From Gammaproteobacteria bacterium (lineage in GTDB: Bacteria > Pseudomonadota > Gammaproteobacteria > Arenicellales > UBA868): 62,215 bases of DNA. This document shows positions 38,977 to 48,886 of this stretch, one piece after another; the stretch's first letter is position 1; the number at the start of each line of letters is the position of its first letter. Location: assembly GCA_022451485.1 (NCBI GenBank), contig JAKUQS010000016.1:1-62215 (forward strand), given 5' to 3'. The translations under genes were made by a program, and so were the position numbers. The notes under the pieces were generated by a model that had not been told where the DNA came from, did not search any database, and worked only from the letters and a program-made list of their open reading frames with translations.

Positions 38977-40905
38977 ATGGAACTTGTTTATCTTTTAATC
39001 CCACTCGCCTGCCTGGGCGCTGCTGTCACGGTTGGCTTCCTCGGTAGTGTTATCGGCCGCGTGGCCACTCACACCATAGCAATTGCGGGCGTAGCCATTT
39101 CATTTTTGTTGTCGATCATCGTCGCGGTAGATGTGTCTCAGGGACATCACTTTAATGGTGCTCTTTATACCTGGGGGCAAAGTGGAGGCGTTGTATTTAC
39201 GGTGGGGTTTTTGATAGATGAGTTGACTGCCGTCATGATGGTCGTGGTCACTTTCGTTTCACTCATGGTGCATGTTTACACCATTGGTTACATGGCCGAG
39301 GATCCAGGTTACACACGATTCTTCAGTTACATTGGACTCTTTACTTTTGCCATGTTGATGCTTGTGATGGCAAATAATTTCCTGCAGTTATTCTTTGGCT
39401 GGGAAGCGGTCGGTCTTGTTTCCTACTTATTAATTGGATTTTGGTACCAGCGGGAATCTGCCATTTTTGCGAACCTCAAGGCGTTTCTTGTGAATCGAGT
39501 AGGTGATCTCGGCTTTCTCCTCGGCATTGCGGGCGTGCTCTTTTTGTTTGGTAGCTTGGATTACGCCACCGTCTTTGCGGCAGCACCCGAAAAACAAGCG
39601 GTCACGTTGCTGTCACCAATGGGGCATGAGTGGCAGTGGATTACGCTGATTTGCTTGCTGCTTTTCGTAGGAGCGATGGGGAAATCAGCTCAGGTGCCGC
39701 TACATGTCTGGCTACCTGATTCGATGGAGGGACCAACGCCCATTTCTGCTCTGATTCACGCAGCGACTATGGTGACTGCGGGAATCTTTATGGTTGCCCG
39801 CATGTCGCCGTTGTTTGAGCTTTCCGAGAGCGCGCGTTCAGTTGTCTTGGTGATCGGCGCTTTAACGGCTCTTTTGATGGCATTGGTTGGTCTGGTCCAG
39901 ACTGATATTAAGCGTGTGGTTGCTTATTCGACTCTGTCGCAGCTTGGCTATATGACGGTGGCACTCGGTGCCTCCGCCTACTCGGTTGCGATTTTTCACC
40001 TGACAACACACGCGTTTTTTAAGGCATTGTTATTCCTCGGTGCGGGGGCCGTCATTATTGCGCTTCATCACGAACAGGATATGAGGAAGATGGGCGGATT
40101 GCGGCGCGCGTTACCAATAACCTATGGCACCTGCATTATTGGCAGTTTGGCCTTGGCGGGCGTTCCACCTTTTGCCGGATTCTTTTCCAAGGATGCGATT
40201 ATCGAAGCTGTAGGCCATGCGACGATTCCGGGGGCGGGATTGACTTATGTTGCCGTCTTGATCGGTGTTTTCGTCACGGCGTTGTACTCGTTTCGGCTGA
40301 TTTTTATGGTCTTTCATGGGGAACGGGCGACGGACATGGATGAAGCCCATAGCGTGAGCGAACCCGGTTGGGTGGTTACGTTTCCGCTCATTGCTTTAGC
40401 AATACCCTCCGTAGTCGCGGGCGTGATACTGGTAGAGCCGGTGCTCTCTGGACGTCTTTTTGCTAATGCGATCACAGAACCCGCGGTCGCCGCAGGGAGT
40501 CATACGACGGCCGTAAGTATGATGCTCCATGGGTTCGGTGCATGGCCTTTCTGGCTGGCGATAGCCGGCGTTATTGCAGCCTGGGTGCTGTATTGCGCGA
40601 AACCTAGGTGGCCGTCAGAAATTGCGAGCAGATTTGCGCCAATTTACGGAGTCCTCCAAAAGAAATATGGTTTCGACGAGCTCTACCAGTGTGTCTTTAT
40701 GTGGGGTAGCCGTCATCTCGGCGAACACTTATGGCATACAGGCGATGTCAAATGGATCGATGGAATGATGGTCAACGGCACCGCTAATCTTGTGGGGCGA
40801 CTGGCGGAGATTATTCGACACCTCCAGTCCGGATACATCTATCACTATGCGTTTGCGATGATTATTGGTTTGGTAGTGGCGATGTCTTGGCATCTGTGGG
40901 TATAG
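38977..40905 (+). CDS. nuoL: NADH-quinone oxidoreductase subunit L
   Basis: Largest antiporter-like proton-pumping subunit with the C-terminal lateral helix. The 642-residue product has about 16 membrane segments, FFGWEAVGLVSYLLIGFW (conserved Glu), GKSAQVPLHVWLPDSMEGPTPISALIHAATMVTAG (conserved Lys and His) and DIKRVVAYSTLSQLGYM. Full length. nuoM follows after 10 bases. Confidence 0.97.
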   Translation: MELVYLLIPLACLGAAVTVGFLGSVIGRVATHTIAIAGVAISFLLSIIVAVDVSQGHHFNGALYTWGQSGGVVFTVGFLIDELTAVMMVVVTFVSLMVHVYTIGYMAEDPGYTRFFSYIGLFTFAMLMLVMANNFLQLFFGWEAVGLVSYLLIGFWYQRESAIFANLKAFLVNRVGDLGFLLGIAGVLFLFGSLDYATVFAAAPEKQAVTLLSPMGHEWQWITLICLLLFVGAMGKSAQVPLHVWLPDSMEGPTPISALIHAATMVTAGIFMVARMSPLFELSESARSVVLVIGALTALLMALVGLVQTDIKRVVAYSTLSQLGYMTVALGASAYSVAIFHLTTHAFFKALLFLGAGAVIIALHHEQDMRKMGGLRRALPITYGTCIIGSLALAGVPPFAGFFSKDAIIEAVGHATIPGAGLTYVAVLIGVFVTALYSFRLIFMVFHGERATDMDEAHSVSEPGWVVTFPLIALAIPSVVAGVILVEPVLSGRLFANAITEPAVAAGSHTTAVSMMLHGFGAWPFWLAIAGVIAAWVLYCAKPRWPSEIASRFAPIYGVLQKKYGFDELYQCVFMWGSRHLGEHLWHTGDVKWIDGMMVNGTANLVGRLAEIIRHLQSGYIYHYAFAMIIGLVVAMSWHLWV

Positions 40906-40915
40906 GTGTCAGCGA

Positions 40916-42400
40916 ATGTCTTTTCTTGATAGCCATTTGTTAAGTATTCTTATCTGGTTGCCAATTCTTGGCGGCATTCTGGTGTTAGCGACTGGTGATG
41001 ATCGGAACGCGGCTATGGCGCGGAAGATAGGTTTTGGATTTGCTGTTGCCACGTTCTTGCTGAGCCTCTCCCTTTACAGAAATTTCGACCTAACGACTGC
41101 GGACATGCAGTTTGTTGAAAAAATGTCCTGGATCAATATCTTTGATATTCAGTATTTCCTTGGCGTTGACGGCATCTCGGTCCCACTGATTCTCCTAACC
41201 ACTTTTCTGACGGTGATTGTTGTTGTTGCGGGCTGGGAAGTGGTTCAAGAGCGTACGGCACAGTATTTTGCTGCGTTTCTTTTTATGGAAGGGTTTATGG
41301 TGGGGGTTTTTAGTGCTCTTGATGGAGTCCTTTTTTATCTATTCTGGGAAGCAATGTTGATCCCAATGTTTCTGATTATTGGGGTGTGGGGTGGACAGAA
41401 CCGGGTTTACGCGGCGATCAAGTTTTTTCTTTATACGTTGCTCGGGTCATTGTTGATGTTGGTGGCAATTATTTATCTTTACGTCCAGTCCGGCTCCTTC
41501 AGTGTGCTTGAGTTTCACAAAGCGCCGCTTGGCATGACGCCACAGATACTGATATTTCTGGCGTTTCTGGCTGCATTTTCCGTTAAGGTTCCTATGGTGC
41601 CTGTGCATACTTGGTTGCCGGACGCGCATGTCGAGGCGCCAACGGGTGGTTCAGTTATCCTTGCCGCCGTTTTGTTGAAGATGGGTGCATATGGATTTCT
41701 GCGTTTCAGTATTCCCATTGCGCCGGATGCGGCACGTGAGTTGGCTTGGCTAATGATTGCGCTGTCTCTTGTGGCGATCGTTTATATCGCCTTTGTAGCA
41801 TTAGTCCAGCGTGACATGAAAAAGTTAATTGCTTATTCCTCGATATCGCATATGGGATTGGTGACACTCGGATTCTTTATGTTCAACACACAGGCTATGG
41901 AAGGTGCCATTGCTCAGATGGTTTCACATGGCTTTATATCTGCAGCTTTGTTTCTTTGTGTTGGTGTCCTTTACGACCGCATGCATTCACGAGAAATATC
42001 TAGTTATGGAGGTGTGGTTAATAGCATGCCGTCCTTCGCATTTTTCTTTGTGTTTTTCGCAATGGCCAACGTGGGGTTGCCGGGGACTTCGGGCTTTGTC
42101 GGTGAATTTCTGGTCATCCTAGGCACCTATGCCGTGAACGGTTGGATTGCCGCGATTGCCGCAACGACATTGGTGCTGGGCGCTGCCTATACGCTTTGGA
42201 TGGTTAAACGGGTGGTGTTTGGGCCTGTTGCTAATGACCAGGTAGCAGCGCTATCGGATATCAATCCCCGCGAAACGTGGATGCTGGCGTTGCTTGGCGC
42301 ATCCGTTCTGTTGGTCGGATTATGGCCTTTCCCATTGCTGGAGCTGATGCACGCATCGGTGGATCAGTTGCTGGACCAGGCCAGGTTGATGAAGCTCTGA
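40916..42400 (+). CDS. nuoM: NADH-quinone oxidoreductase subunit M
   Basis: Antiporter-like proton-pumping subunit. The 494-residue product has about 14 membrane segments, YLFWEAMLIPMFLIIGVWGG (conserved Glu), AFSVKVPMVPVHTWLPDAHVEAPTGGSVILA and RDMKKLIAYSSISHMGLVTLG. Stop and nuoN start overlap as TGATG. Confidence 0.97.
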   Translation: MSFLDSHLLSILIWLPILGGILVLATGDDRNAAMARKIGFGFAVATFLLSLSLYRNFDLTTADMQFVEKMSWINIFDIQYFLGVDGISVPLILLTTFLTVIVVVAGWEVVQERTAQYFAAFLFMEGFMVGVFSALDGVLFYLFWEAMLIPMFLIIGVWGGQNRVYAAIKFFLYTLLGSLLMLVAIIYLYVQSGSFSVLEFHKAPLGMTPQILIFLAFLAAFSVKVPMVPVHTWLPDAHVEAPTGGSVILAAVLLKMGAYGFLRFSIPIAPDAARELAWLMIALSLVAIVYIAFVALVQRDMKKLIAYSSISHMGLVTLGFFMFNTQAMEGAIAQMVSHGFISAALFLCVGVLYDRMHSREISSYGGVVNSMPSFAFFFVFFAMANVGLPGTSGFVGEFLVILGTYAVNGWIAAIAATTLVLGAAYTLWMVKRVVFGPVANDQVAALSDINPRETWMLALLGASVLLVGLWPFPLLELMHASVDQLLDQARLMKL

Positions 42401-43854
42401 TGACTTTGCTCTCCTTAAGTTTGGGTTCCGTCGCCCCAGAAATCATTCTTTCCTTTGTGGCTTGTGTTGTCCTGCTGGCTGACCTCTACTTGCCCTCGGC
42501 GCTGCGGGGGAGGGTGTCATTCCTTTTGTCTGTCGGTGGCTTGGTTGCGGCGATCGTTGCATGTGTGGAGGGCTATGACCTGTCCAGTGAGTTCGCCATG
42601 AACGGTCTCGTAGTTGATGACGGGATTGGTGATGTCATGAAAACTGCAGTGTGTGGATTAGTGCTGCTGACATTCTGTTACAGCCGTCGTTATGCAGCAG
42701 ACCGACAGTTGCTTCGAAGTGAATATCTTGTTTTAGGATTGTTTGGCACTGTGGGAATGATGGTTATGGTGTCTGCGGCGCACCTGATTACGCTGTATGT
42801 CGGTTTAGAGCTTCTCTCTTTATGTCTTTATGGCATGGTGGCATTTCGTCGCGACTCCTTGCCTGCGACCGAGGCGGCGATGAAGTTTTTTATCCTCGGG
42901 GCCCTGGCTTCTGGCGTGTTGTTATATGGGATGTCTCTCCTCTATGGATTGACCGGATCGTTGCAGATTTCAGAGGTGAGGGCCGCGATGACGGAACTTC
43001 CATCTAATGACAAAACGTTAGCGGTGGCAGTGGTGCTTGTTATTGCTGGTTTGATGTTCAAAATCGGTGCGGTGCCGTTTCACATGTGGGTGCCAGATGT
43101 TTATGAAGGAGCGCCGACATCGACCACGATTTACTTGGCGAGCGCGCCGAAAATTGCTGGATTCGCCATTATTTTCCGTCTCCTGATTGAGACCATGGGT
43201 GATCTGGGAATTGTATGGCAGGACATACTGACCTTGGTGGCCTTGTTGTCAATTGGTCTTGGCAATGTAGTTGCGATCGCGCAACAAAACATCAAGCGTA
43301 TGTTGGCGTATTCGGGGATTTCCCATATGGGATTTTTCTTACTGGGCATCTTAAGTGGTACGGCAGATGGGTATGCAGCGAGTTTGGCCTATATATTGAT
43401 TTATGCGCTTATTACGGTGGCGACATTTGCGGTTGTTTTGAGCCTTTCTGGCCCAAATCGCGATGCCGAACACTTGAGCGACTACAAAGGGTTGGGGCGG
43501 GTTCATCCTTGGCTCGCCTTTCTCATGTTGTTGTTGATGGTTTCGCTTGCGGGGATTCCGCCGACTCTGGGGTTTTTTGCCAAACTGGTGGTGTTGCAAG
43601 CCGTGATTGACGTGGGTCTAGTGTGGGTGGCTGTTAGCGCAGTTTTGTTTGCTGTGATCGGAGCGTTCTACTACCTGCGCATTGTAAAGCTGATGTATTT
43701 TGATGCGCCGACGGACACTTCTCCGATGCTAAATGTCGACAAAGCCGTACCAGTGATCTTGTCTGTCAATGCATTGGCCATGGTGTTGGTTATGCCGTGG
43801 CTGGGGCTGTTGGCTGATCTGTGCCAAGACGTAGTGCGCTCGGCTATTGGGTGA
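42400..43854 (+). CDS. nuoN: NADH-quinone oxidoreductase subunit N
   Basis: Third antiporter-like subunit and last gene of the operon. The 484-residue product has about 14 membrane segments, YVGLELLSLCLYGMVAF (conserved Glu), FKIGAVPFHMWVPDVYEGAPTSTT and NIKRMLAYSGISHMGFFLLG. ATG 42400 overlaps the nuoM stop; the frame is open further upstream inside nuoM, but that part is not family-like. About 175 bases of spacer follow before gyrA, without a clear T-tailed terminator. Confidence 0.96.
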   Translation: MTLLSLSLGSVAPEIILSFVACVVLLADLYLPSALRGRVSFLLSVGGLVAAIVACVEGYDLSSEFAMNGLVVDDGIGDVMKTAVCGLVLLTFCYSRRYAADRQLLRSEYLVLGLFGTVGMMVMVSAAHLITLYVGLELLSLCLYGMVAFRRDSLPATEAAMKFFILGALASGVLLYGMSLLYGLTGSLQISEVRAAMTELPSNDKTLAVAVVLVIAGLMFKIGAVPFHMWVPDVYEGAPTSTTIYLASAPKIAGFAIIFRLLIETMGDLGIVWQDILTLVALLSIGLGNVVAIAQQNIKRMLAYSGISHMGFFLLGILSGTADGYAASLAYILIYALITVATFAVVLSLSGPNRDAEHLSDYKGLGRVHPWLAFLMLLLMVSLAGIPPTLGFFAKLVVLQAVIDVGLVWVAVSAVLFAVIGAFYYLRIVKLMYFDAPTDTSPMLNVDKAVPVILSVNALAMVLVMPWLGLLADLCQDVVRSAIG

Positions 43855-43950
43855 GGGAGTCCTTATCTGATGCCCCTAGGTGGGGGCGATTTCTCCCCTA
43901 AAAAATTAACGCAGCAGGGGTGTTTTAGGCCGATCTAAGAAGCCTGCTTG

Positions 43951-43959
43951 TGGTAAAAT
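43951..43959 (+). promoter_or_regulatory. Extended -10 promoter candidate for gyrA
   Basis: TGGTAAAAT (TGn plus TAAAAT) lies 72 bases before the gyrA ATG. No good -35 is visible at 16-18 bases, which an extended -10 can tolerate. Confidence 0.42.
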
Positions 43960-43990
43960 ATCACCTGTAAATCGGAGTATTTTTGTTACT

Positions 43991-44008
43991 GCAATTCACT
44001 TGAATTGC
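43991..44008. promoter_or_regulatory. Perfect palindrome in the gyrA leader
   Basis: GCAATTCA (43991-43998) and TGAATTGC (44001-44008) flank two bases, 24 bases before the gyrA ATG. The tiny spacer favours a protein-binding operator over an RNA hairpin. The binding protein is unknown. Confidence 0.45.
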
Positions 44009-44031
44009 ACTGTCATCAGGCGGTTTTTTTG

Positions 44032-46680
44032 ATGACTCTTCCGCCACGCTTCACACCCGATTTCAGCGCTCATGTGAACGATATTGCTAGAGAAACAGTG
44101 CCTGCTAATCTAGAGCAGGAAATGCGCAAATCCTACCTGGATTACGCGATGAGCGTGATTGTGGGGCGCGCGTTGCCAGATGTTCGAGATGGCCTCAAGC
44201 CCGTGCACCGAAGGGTGTTGTATGCGATGACGGTGCTTGGTAACGAGTGGAACCGCCCGTATAAAAAATCAGCGCGTGTGGTGGGTGATGTGATTGGTAA
44301 ATACCATCCTCACGGAGACTCTGCCGTCTACGATACGATCGTGCGAATGGCGCAGCAGTTTTCGCTTCGTTACCCCTTGGTTGATGGTCAGGGAAATTTT
44401 GGGTCAGTTGATGGCGATGCTCCGGCGGCAATGCGTTATACGGAAATTCGTCTCTCCCGGATAGCGCACGAACTGCTTGAGGATTTAGATAAAGATACGG
44501 TTGATTTCGTGCCTAATTATGATGAGACCGAGACGCAGCCGGTGGTATTGCCGACTCGGATACCTAATCTTCTCATTAATGGATCATCCGGTATTGCTGT
44601 GGGAATGGCGACCAATATGCCCCCACACAATCTCAGCGAGGTCGTGACTGCGTGTCTGGCCTACATTGATAATGAGAATATAAGTGCCAGAGAATTAATG
44701 GAGTTCTTGCCGGGGCCAGATTTCCCGACTGCTGGCCTCATCAATGGTGGTCGCGGAATCCTTGATGCTTATCAGACTGGACGGGGCAAGATCTATGTCC
44801 GTGCCCGCGCTGGTATAGAGGATGCGTCTGATGGAAGCCCAACCCGCATTGTTGTGACTGAATTGCCGTATCAAGTTAACAAAGCGAAGTTGCTTGAGAA
44901 GATTGCGTTGTTGGTCAGAGGTAAACGGCTTGAGGGCATTACGGCGTTGCGGGATGAATCCGATAAGGAAGGAATGCGGGTGGTGATAGAACTCCGGAGA
45001 GGAGAATCCCCCGATGTCATGCTAAATAATCTTTATCGATATACACAGATGGAGACGGTATTTGGAATTAATCTGGTAGCGTTGGCTGGTAATCAGCCAA
45101 AACTGTTCAGCTTGCCAGAGTTATTAGATGAGTTTGTTCGGCACCGACGTGAGGTAATTACCCGTCGGACGTTGCATGAATTAGCAAAAGCTCGATCACG
45201 CGCCCATGTTCTTGAGGGTTTAGCCGTAGCGCTGTCTAATATTGATGAGGTCATCGGGTTGATCAAATCGGCCGCAAGCCCCCAGGAAGCTAAAACCGAG
45301 TTGGTTTCTAAGCAGTGGCCGCTAGGCACGGTGATGGGGATGCTCGACGAGGTTGATATGACATTGTTTCGGCCGGTTGATGCAGATCCAGATACTGGCC
45401 TTGATGCAACAATGTATCGGCTGACAGAGGCCCAAGCACAGGCCATACTCGATCTGCGACTCCATCGGTTAACGAGTCTAGAGCAAGAGAAAATTCACAC
45501 GGAATATCGAAATCTGCTCGAACAAATTCGAGATTTTTTAGATATTCTGAGTAGTGGTTCCCGGCTGATAACAGTGATCAAATCAGAGTTGATCGATATC
45601 CGTGAGCGTTATGGTGATGAGCGTCGAACAGAAATCCGTGATGCGCAGATTGATTTATCCGATGAAGATCTGATCCCGTCGGAGGATGTGATGATCACGC
45701 TGTCTCACGCTGAGTACGTGAAAAGCCAACCCCTGGCCGATTACCAGGCCCAACGTCGAGGCGGGCGTGGGCGAATGGCCGCGCGCACGAAAGAGGAAGA
45801 CTTTATTCGCTCGATGTTCGTCGCGAATAGCCACGATACTCTGTTGTGTTTTTCAAATCTCGGTAAAGTGTATTGGTTAAAAGCGTACCGCCTGCCGCAA
45901 GCCGGTCGGCAGGCGCGTGGTCGACCGCTTGTCAACCTTTTACCGTTGGAAGGTGAAGAGAAAATCACTGCTTTTTTGCGTCAAAACGGGACCACTGATG
46001 GAGACCATTTTGTTGTGATGGCGACGCGTAACGGCACAATCAAGAAAACGTCGGCTGCCAGCTTCGGTCGATCGCGATCGACCGGGCTTCGCGCGATTCA
46101 GTTAGCTCCAGAGGATGAGTTAGTTGAAGTAGCGATTACCAGCGGGCAAGCAGAGATTGTCCTGGTGAGTTCAAACGGCAAAGCGATACGCTTTCCTGAG
46201 GGTAATGTTCGTGAGATGGGTCGTACGGCTCGAGGTGTTCGAGGGATGTCCCTGCGCGCTAATCAGCGGGTCGTTTCGATGATGGTGATCGAGACTGAAG
46301 ATGCAAACAAGGATATTCTCCTCGCATCTGCGATGGGTAATGGGAAACGGACTCGAACGCAAGATTTCCCACTTCGGCGACGAGGTGGTATCGGAGTGAT
46401 TGCGATTAAGGACGGAGTTCGTAATGGCGAAACGATTGGGGCACGCCAGATAGAGGAAGGTGACCAAGTGGCTTTAATTACAGATAGTGGTCGGTTGGTA
46501 AGAACGGAGGTCTCCGAGATTCCACAGCTTGGGCGCAATACGCAGGGCGTTCGCCTGATTGCGTTGAGTGAGGGCGAGGCGTTGGCAGGCATTGAGCGGA
46601 TAGATGAGAGTATGCATCTTGTGGTGGATGACGTTGACGGGCTTGGGTTAGATTCAAAGGTTGACGGTGACACGGTTTGA
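44032..46680 (+). CDS. gyrA: DNA gyrase subunit A
   Basis: Breaks and rejoins DNA to introduce negative supercoils with GyrB. The 882-residue product has the catalytic tyrosine Y136 in AAMRYTE. The quinolone-resistance region [10 protein letters not shown] has S97 and D101 (E. coli S83 and D87) in the susceptible form. The GyrA box QRRGGRG and six-blade C-terminal domain follow; the acidic tail is short. ATG 44032 ([10 protein letters not shown]) adds about 14 residues to the E. coli start; a TTG at 44005 is unlikely. gyrA heads the run to lapB; serC, often next, is absent. Confidence 0.97.
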   Translation: MTLPPRFTPDFSAHVNDIARETVPANLEQEMRKSYLDYAMSVIVGRALPDVRDGLKPVHRRVLYAMTVLGNEWNRPYKKSARVVGDVIGKYHPHGDSAVYDTIVRMAQQFSLRYPLVDGQGNFGSVDGDAPAAMRYTEIRLSRIAHELLEDLDKDTVDFVPNYDETETQPVVLPTRIPNLLINGSSGIAVGMATNMPPHNLSEVVTACLAYIDNENISARELMEFLPGPDFPTAGLINGGRGILDAYQTGRGKIYVRARAGIEDASDGSPTRIVVTELPYQVNKAKLLEKIALLVRGKRLEGITALRDESDKEGMRVVIELRRGESPDVMLNNLYRYTQMETVFGINLVALAGNQPKLFSLPELLDEFVRHRREVITRRTLHELAKARSRAHVLEGLAVALSNIDEVIGLIKSAASPQEAKTELVSKQWPLGTVMGMLDEVDMTLFRPVDADPDTGLDATMYRLTEAQAQAILDLRLHRLTSLEQEKIHTEYRNLLEQIRDFLDILSSGSRLITVIKSELIDIRERYGDERRTEIRDAQIDLSDEDLIPSEDVMITLSHAEYVKSQPLADYQAQRRGGRGRMAARTKEEDFIRSMFVANSHDTLLCFSNLGKVYWLKAYRLPQAGRQARGRPLVNLLPLEGEEKITAFLRQNGTTDGDHFVVMATRNGTIKKTSAASFGRSRSTGLRAIQLAPEDELVEVAITSGQAEIVLVSSNGKAIRFPEGNVREMGRTARGVRGMSLRANQRVVSMMVIETEDANKDILLASAMGNGKRTRTQDFPLRRRGGIGVIAIKDGVRNGETIGARQIEEGDQVALITDSGRLVRTEVSEIPQLGRNTQGVRLIALSEGEALAGIERIDESMHLVVDDVDGLGLDSKVDGDTV

Positions 46681-46686
46681 GCAAAC

Positions 46687-47775
46687 ATGTCTCAGAAGGA
46701 TCAATTTAAACAACTGCGTGATCAGATCGATAAAATCGATGATCAACTGTTGGCGCTGTTGAATGAGAGGGCGGGTTGTGCGCTTGCGATCGGTGCCGTA
46801 AAAGAAACCACGGTCGGAGCAATGGTCTATCGTCCCGAGCGAGAGGCACAAATATTGCGCCGAGTGGTCAAGGCGACGACTGGCCCTTTGACTACAACAC
46901 AGATTACGGGCATCTACAGGGAAATCATTTCCGCATGCAGAAGTGGAGAAGAAAAGCCTAAAGTTGCGGTGCTCGGGCCGGTAGGCACTTACAGCGAGAC
47001 GGCGGCGGTTAAACATTTTGGTCAGGAAGTAGCCATCGAGTTTGAGACAGGTATAGAAGAGGTCTTCCGCTCGGTTGAGAACGGAGATGTAGACTACGGC
47101 GTAGTTCCGGTGGAAAATTCCACCGAAGGTGGTGTCGCTATCACGCTTGATTGTCTCGTTATTACGCCGTTGCATATCTGCGGAGAAATTGATCTTCGAA
47201 TTCGTCATGCATTGATCGGCAAGGAAGGCGAAACAAGAGGGCCGGTTAAAGTCGTGCGTGCACATCCTCAGGCGCTGGCCCAATGTCGCAAGTGGTTAGA
47301 TCGTCACCTGCCGCATGCGGAACGGGTGCCAGCGACTAGCAATGCAGCGGCGGTAAATGAAGTGGCGCAAGGTGTGCATAGCGTTGCGATTGCGTCGGCG
47401 GAAACAGCGGAACATTATGGTTTGGCGGTGCTGCATCGGAATATTGAAGATCAGGTCGGGAACACGACCCGATTTCTCATCGTAGGCCCCCAACGTGTCG
47501 CGGGCAGTGGTTATGACAAAACCTCCTTGGTTTTATCCGCTCATGGACGTGATGCGCCGGGCGCTTTGCAACGATTGCTGGGGCCGCTTGCGACGCACGA
47601 GATTAATATGACCAGCCTGCAGTCAAGACCATCAAAAACCGGACTTTGGGAGTATGTGTTTTTCGTCGATTTTGAGGGGCATCAGGAGGAAGCATTGGTG
47701 AGTCAGGCGCTGGCTGACATTCAAAAGGAGTCAGCGTTGTTTAAGGTTCTTGGCTCTTATCCCAGGTCACTTTAA
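46687..47775 (+). CDS. pheA: Chorismate mutase/prephenate dehydratase (P-protein)
   Basis: Bifunctional enzyme from chorismate to phenylpyruvate. The 362-residue product has an AroQ-type mutase domain (about 5-90, LRDQIDKIDDQLLALLNERA), a prephenate dehydratase domain (VAVLGPVGTYSETAAVKHFG to VGNTTRFLIVG, with the catalytic TTRF) and an ACT domain (KTSLVLSAHGRDAPGALQRLL, SLQSRPSKTG). The usual ESRP of the phenylalanine site reads QSRP. It lies 6 bases after gyrA. Confidence 0.96.
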   Translation: MSQKDQFKQLRDQIDKIDDQLLALLNERAGCALAIGAVKETTVGAMVYRPEREAQILRRVVKATTGPLTTTQITGIYREIISACRSGEEKPKVAVLGPVGTYSETAAVKHFGQEVAIEFETGIEEVFRSVENGDVDYGVVPVENSTEGGVAITLDCLVITPLHICGEIDLRIRHALIGKEGETRGPVKVVRAHPQALAQCRKWLDRHLPHAERVPATSNAAAVNEVAQGVHSVAIASAETAEHYGLAVLHRNIEDQVGNTTRFLIVGPQRVAGSGYDKTSLVLSAHGRDAPGALQRLLGPLATHEINMTSLQSRPSKTGLWEYVFFVDFEGHQEEALVSQALADIQKESALFKVLGSYPRSL

Positions 47776-47788
47776 ATCGAGCCAATCT

Positions 47789-48886
47789 ATGAATCTGCAT
47801 GACCTTGTGGTGCCGGGGGTGCGTTCGCTCCAACCCTACCAGCCGGGAAAACCGGTAGAAGAGCTAGAGCGTGAGTTAGGTATCCAAGGTATCGTCAAGT
47901 TGGCGTCCAACGAAAATCCTCGTTCCCCAGTGGCTACCGTTCAACGGGCGATGGCCGCCGCGGCTTCGGAGATTTCTCGTTATCCTGATGGAAGCGGTTT
48001 TCAACTTAAACAACGTTTGAGTGAGTTGTTGAATGTCACGCCGTCGAATCTGACCCTCGGGAATGGGTCTAATGATGTGCTTGAGTTGGTCATTAGGGCC
48101 TTCGTTCAGCCAGGCGAGGGTGTTGTCGTCTCTGCCCACGCTTTTGCCGTATATGTGCTTTCCGCATCGGCTGCAGGGGCTAAATTACAGGAGACACCTG
48201 CACAAAACTGGGGTCATGATCTGGATGCGATGTTGGATATGGTCGATTCAGAGACTCGCGCAGTTTTCATCGCCAATCCAAACAATCCCACGGGTACATG
48301 GGTGTCCTCAATTAAGTTACGGCAATTCCTCGATGCGCTGCCTTCCCATGTGATTGCCATTGTCGATGAGGCGTACTTTGAGTATGTGGAAGAGGCCGAC
48401 TACCCAGATTGCATTGAAATGCTGCCTACTTATCCCAATCTGATTGTGACGCGGACATTCTCAAAAATCTACGGTCTGGCCGCTTTGCGGGTGGGCTATG
48501 CGGTTGCTTCTGAACAGATTACTGATGTTATGAACCGTATTCGGCACCCGTTTAACGTTAATTCCATTGCGTTGGCGGCCGCTGTGGCCGCACTCGATGA
48601 CCAGGAGTTTGTCGAGACCAGTCGGACGCTCAATCGGGAGCAAATGACAGAGCTGTGTGAGGGGTTCAGACGTCTCGGATTAGAGTGGATTCCATCCGTG
48701 GGGAATTTTGTCACAGTTGATGTGGGGCAACCCGCTGCAGACATATTTCATAAAATGTTGTTGCAAGGAGTTATTGTTCGGCCTGTTGCCAACTACGGGA
48801 TGCCTAATCATCTGCGATTTACGGTAGGGCTCGCCTTGGAAAACGAAAAAGCCTTGCGTGCGCTTGAGCAGGCGCTGTGCAGGTGA
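47789..48886 (+). CDS. hisC: Histidinol-phosphate/aromatic aminotransferase
   Basis: PLP-dependent class I/II aminotransferase. The 365-residue product has LASNENPRSP, FIANPNNPTGTW, VDEAYFEYV and the PLP lysine in TRTFSKIYGLAALRVGYA. Placed between pheA and tyrA it probably transaminates phenylpyruvate or prephenate as well as, or instead of, histidinol phosphate (the hisC2 role in pseudomonads). ATG 47789 (MNLHDLVVPGVRSL) is used; an upstream ATG at 47750 inside pheA is not conserved. Its stop overlaps tyrA (TGATG). Confidence 0.94.
   Translation: MNLHDLVVPGVRSLQPYQPGKPVEELERELGIQGIVKLASNENPRSPVATVQRAMAAAASEISRYPDGSGFQLKQRLSELLNVTPSNLTLGNGSNDVLELVIRAFVQPGEGVVVSAHAFAVYVLSASAAGAKLQETPAQNWGHDLDAMLDMVDSETRAVFIANPNNPTGTWVSSIKLRQFLDALPSHVIAIVDEAYFEYVEEADYPDCIEMLPTYPNLIVTRTFSKIYGLAALRVGYAVASEQITDVMNRIRHPFNVNSIALAAAVAALDDQEFVETSRTLNREQMTELCEGFRRLGLEWIPSVGNFVTVDVGQPAADIFHKMLLQGVIVRPVANYGMPNHLRFTVGLALENEKALRALEQALCR

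Noticed and set aside
43860..43905. Terminator after nuoN
   Set aside because: GCCCC/GGGGC can pair here, but no T-run follows on the plus strand, so I did not call it.
46654..47283. Long minus-strand open frame (209 codons) opposite pheA
   Set aside because: It runs antisense across the conserved chorismate mutase and dehydratase domains, has no recognisable motif and is rich in residues expected from reverse reading of a coding strand.
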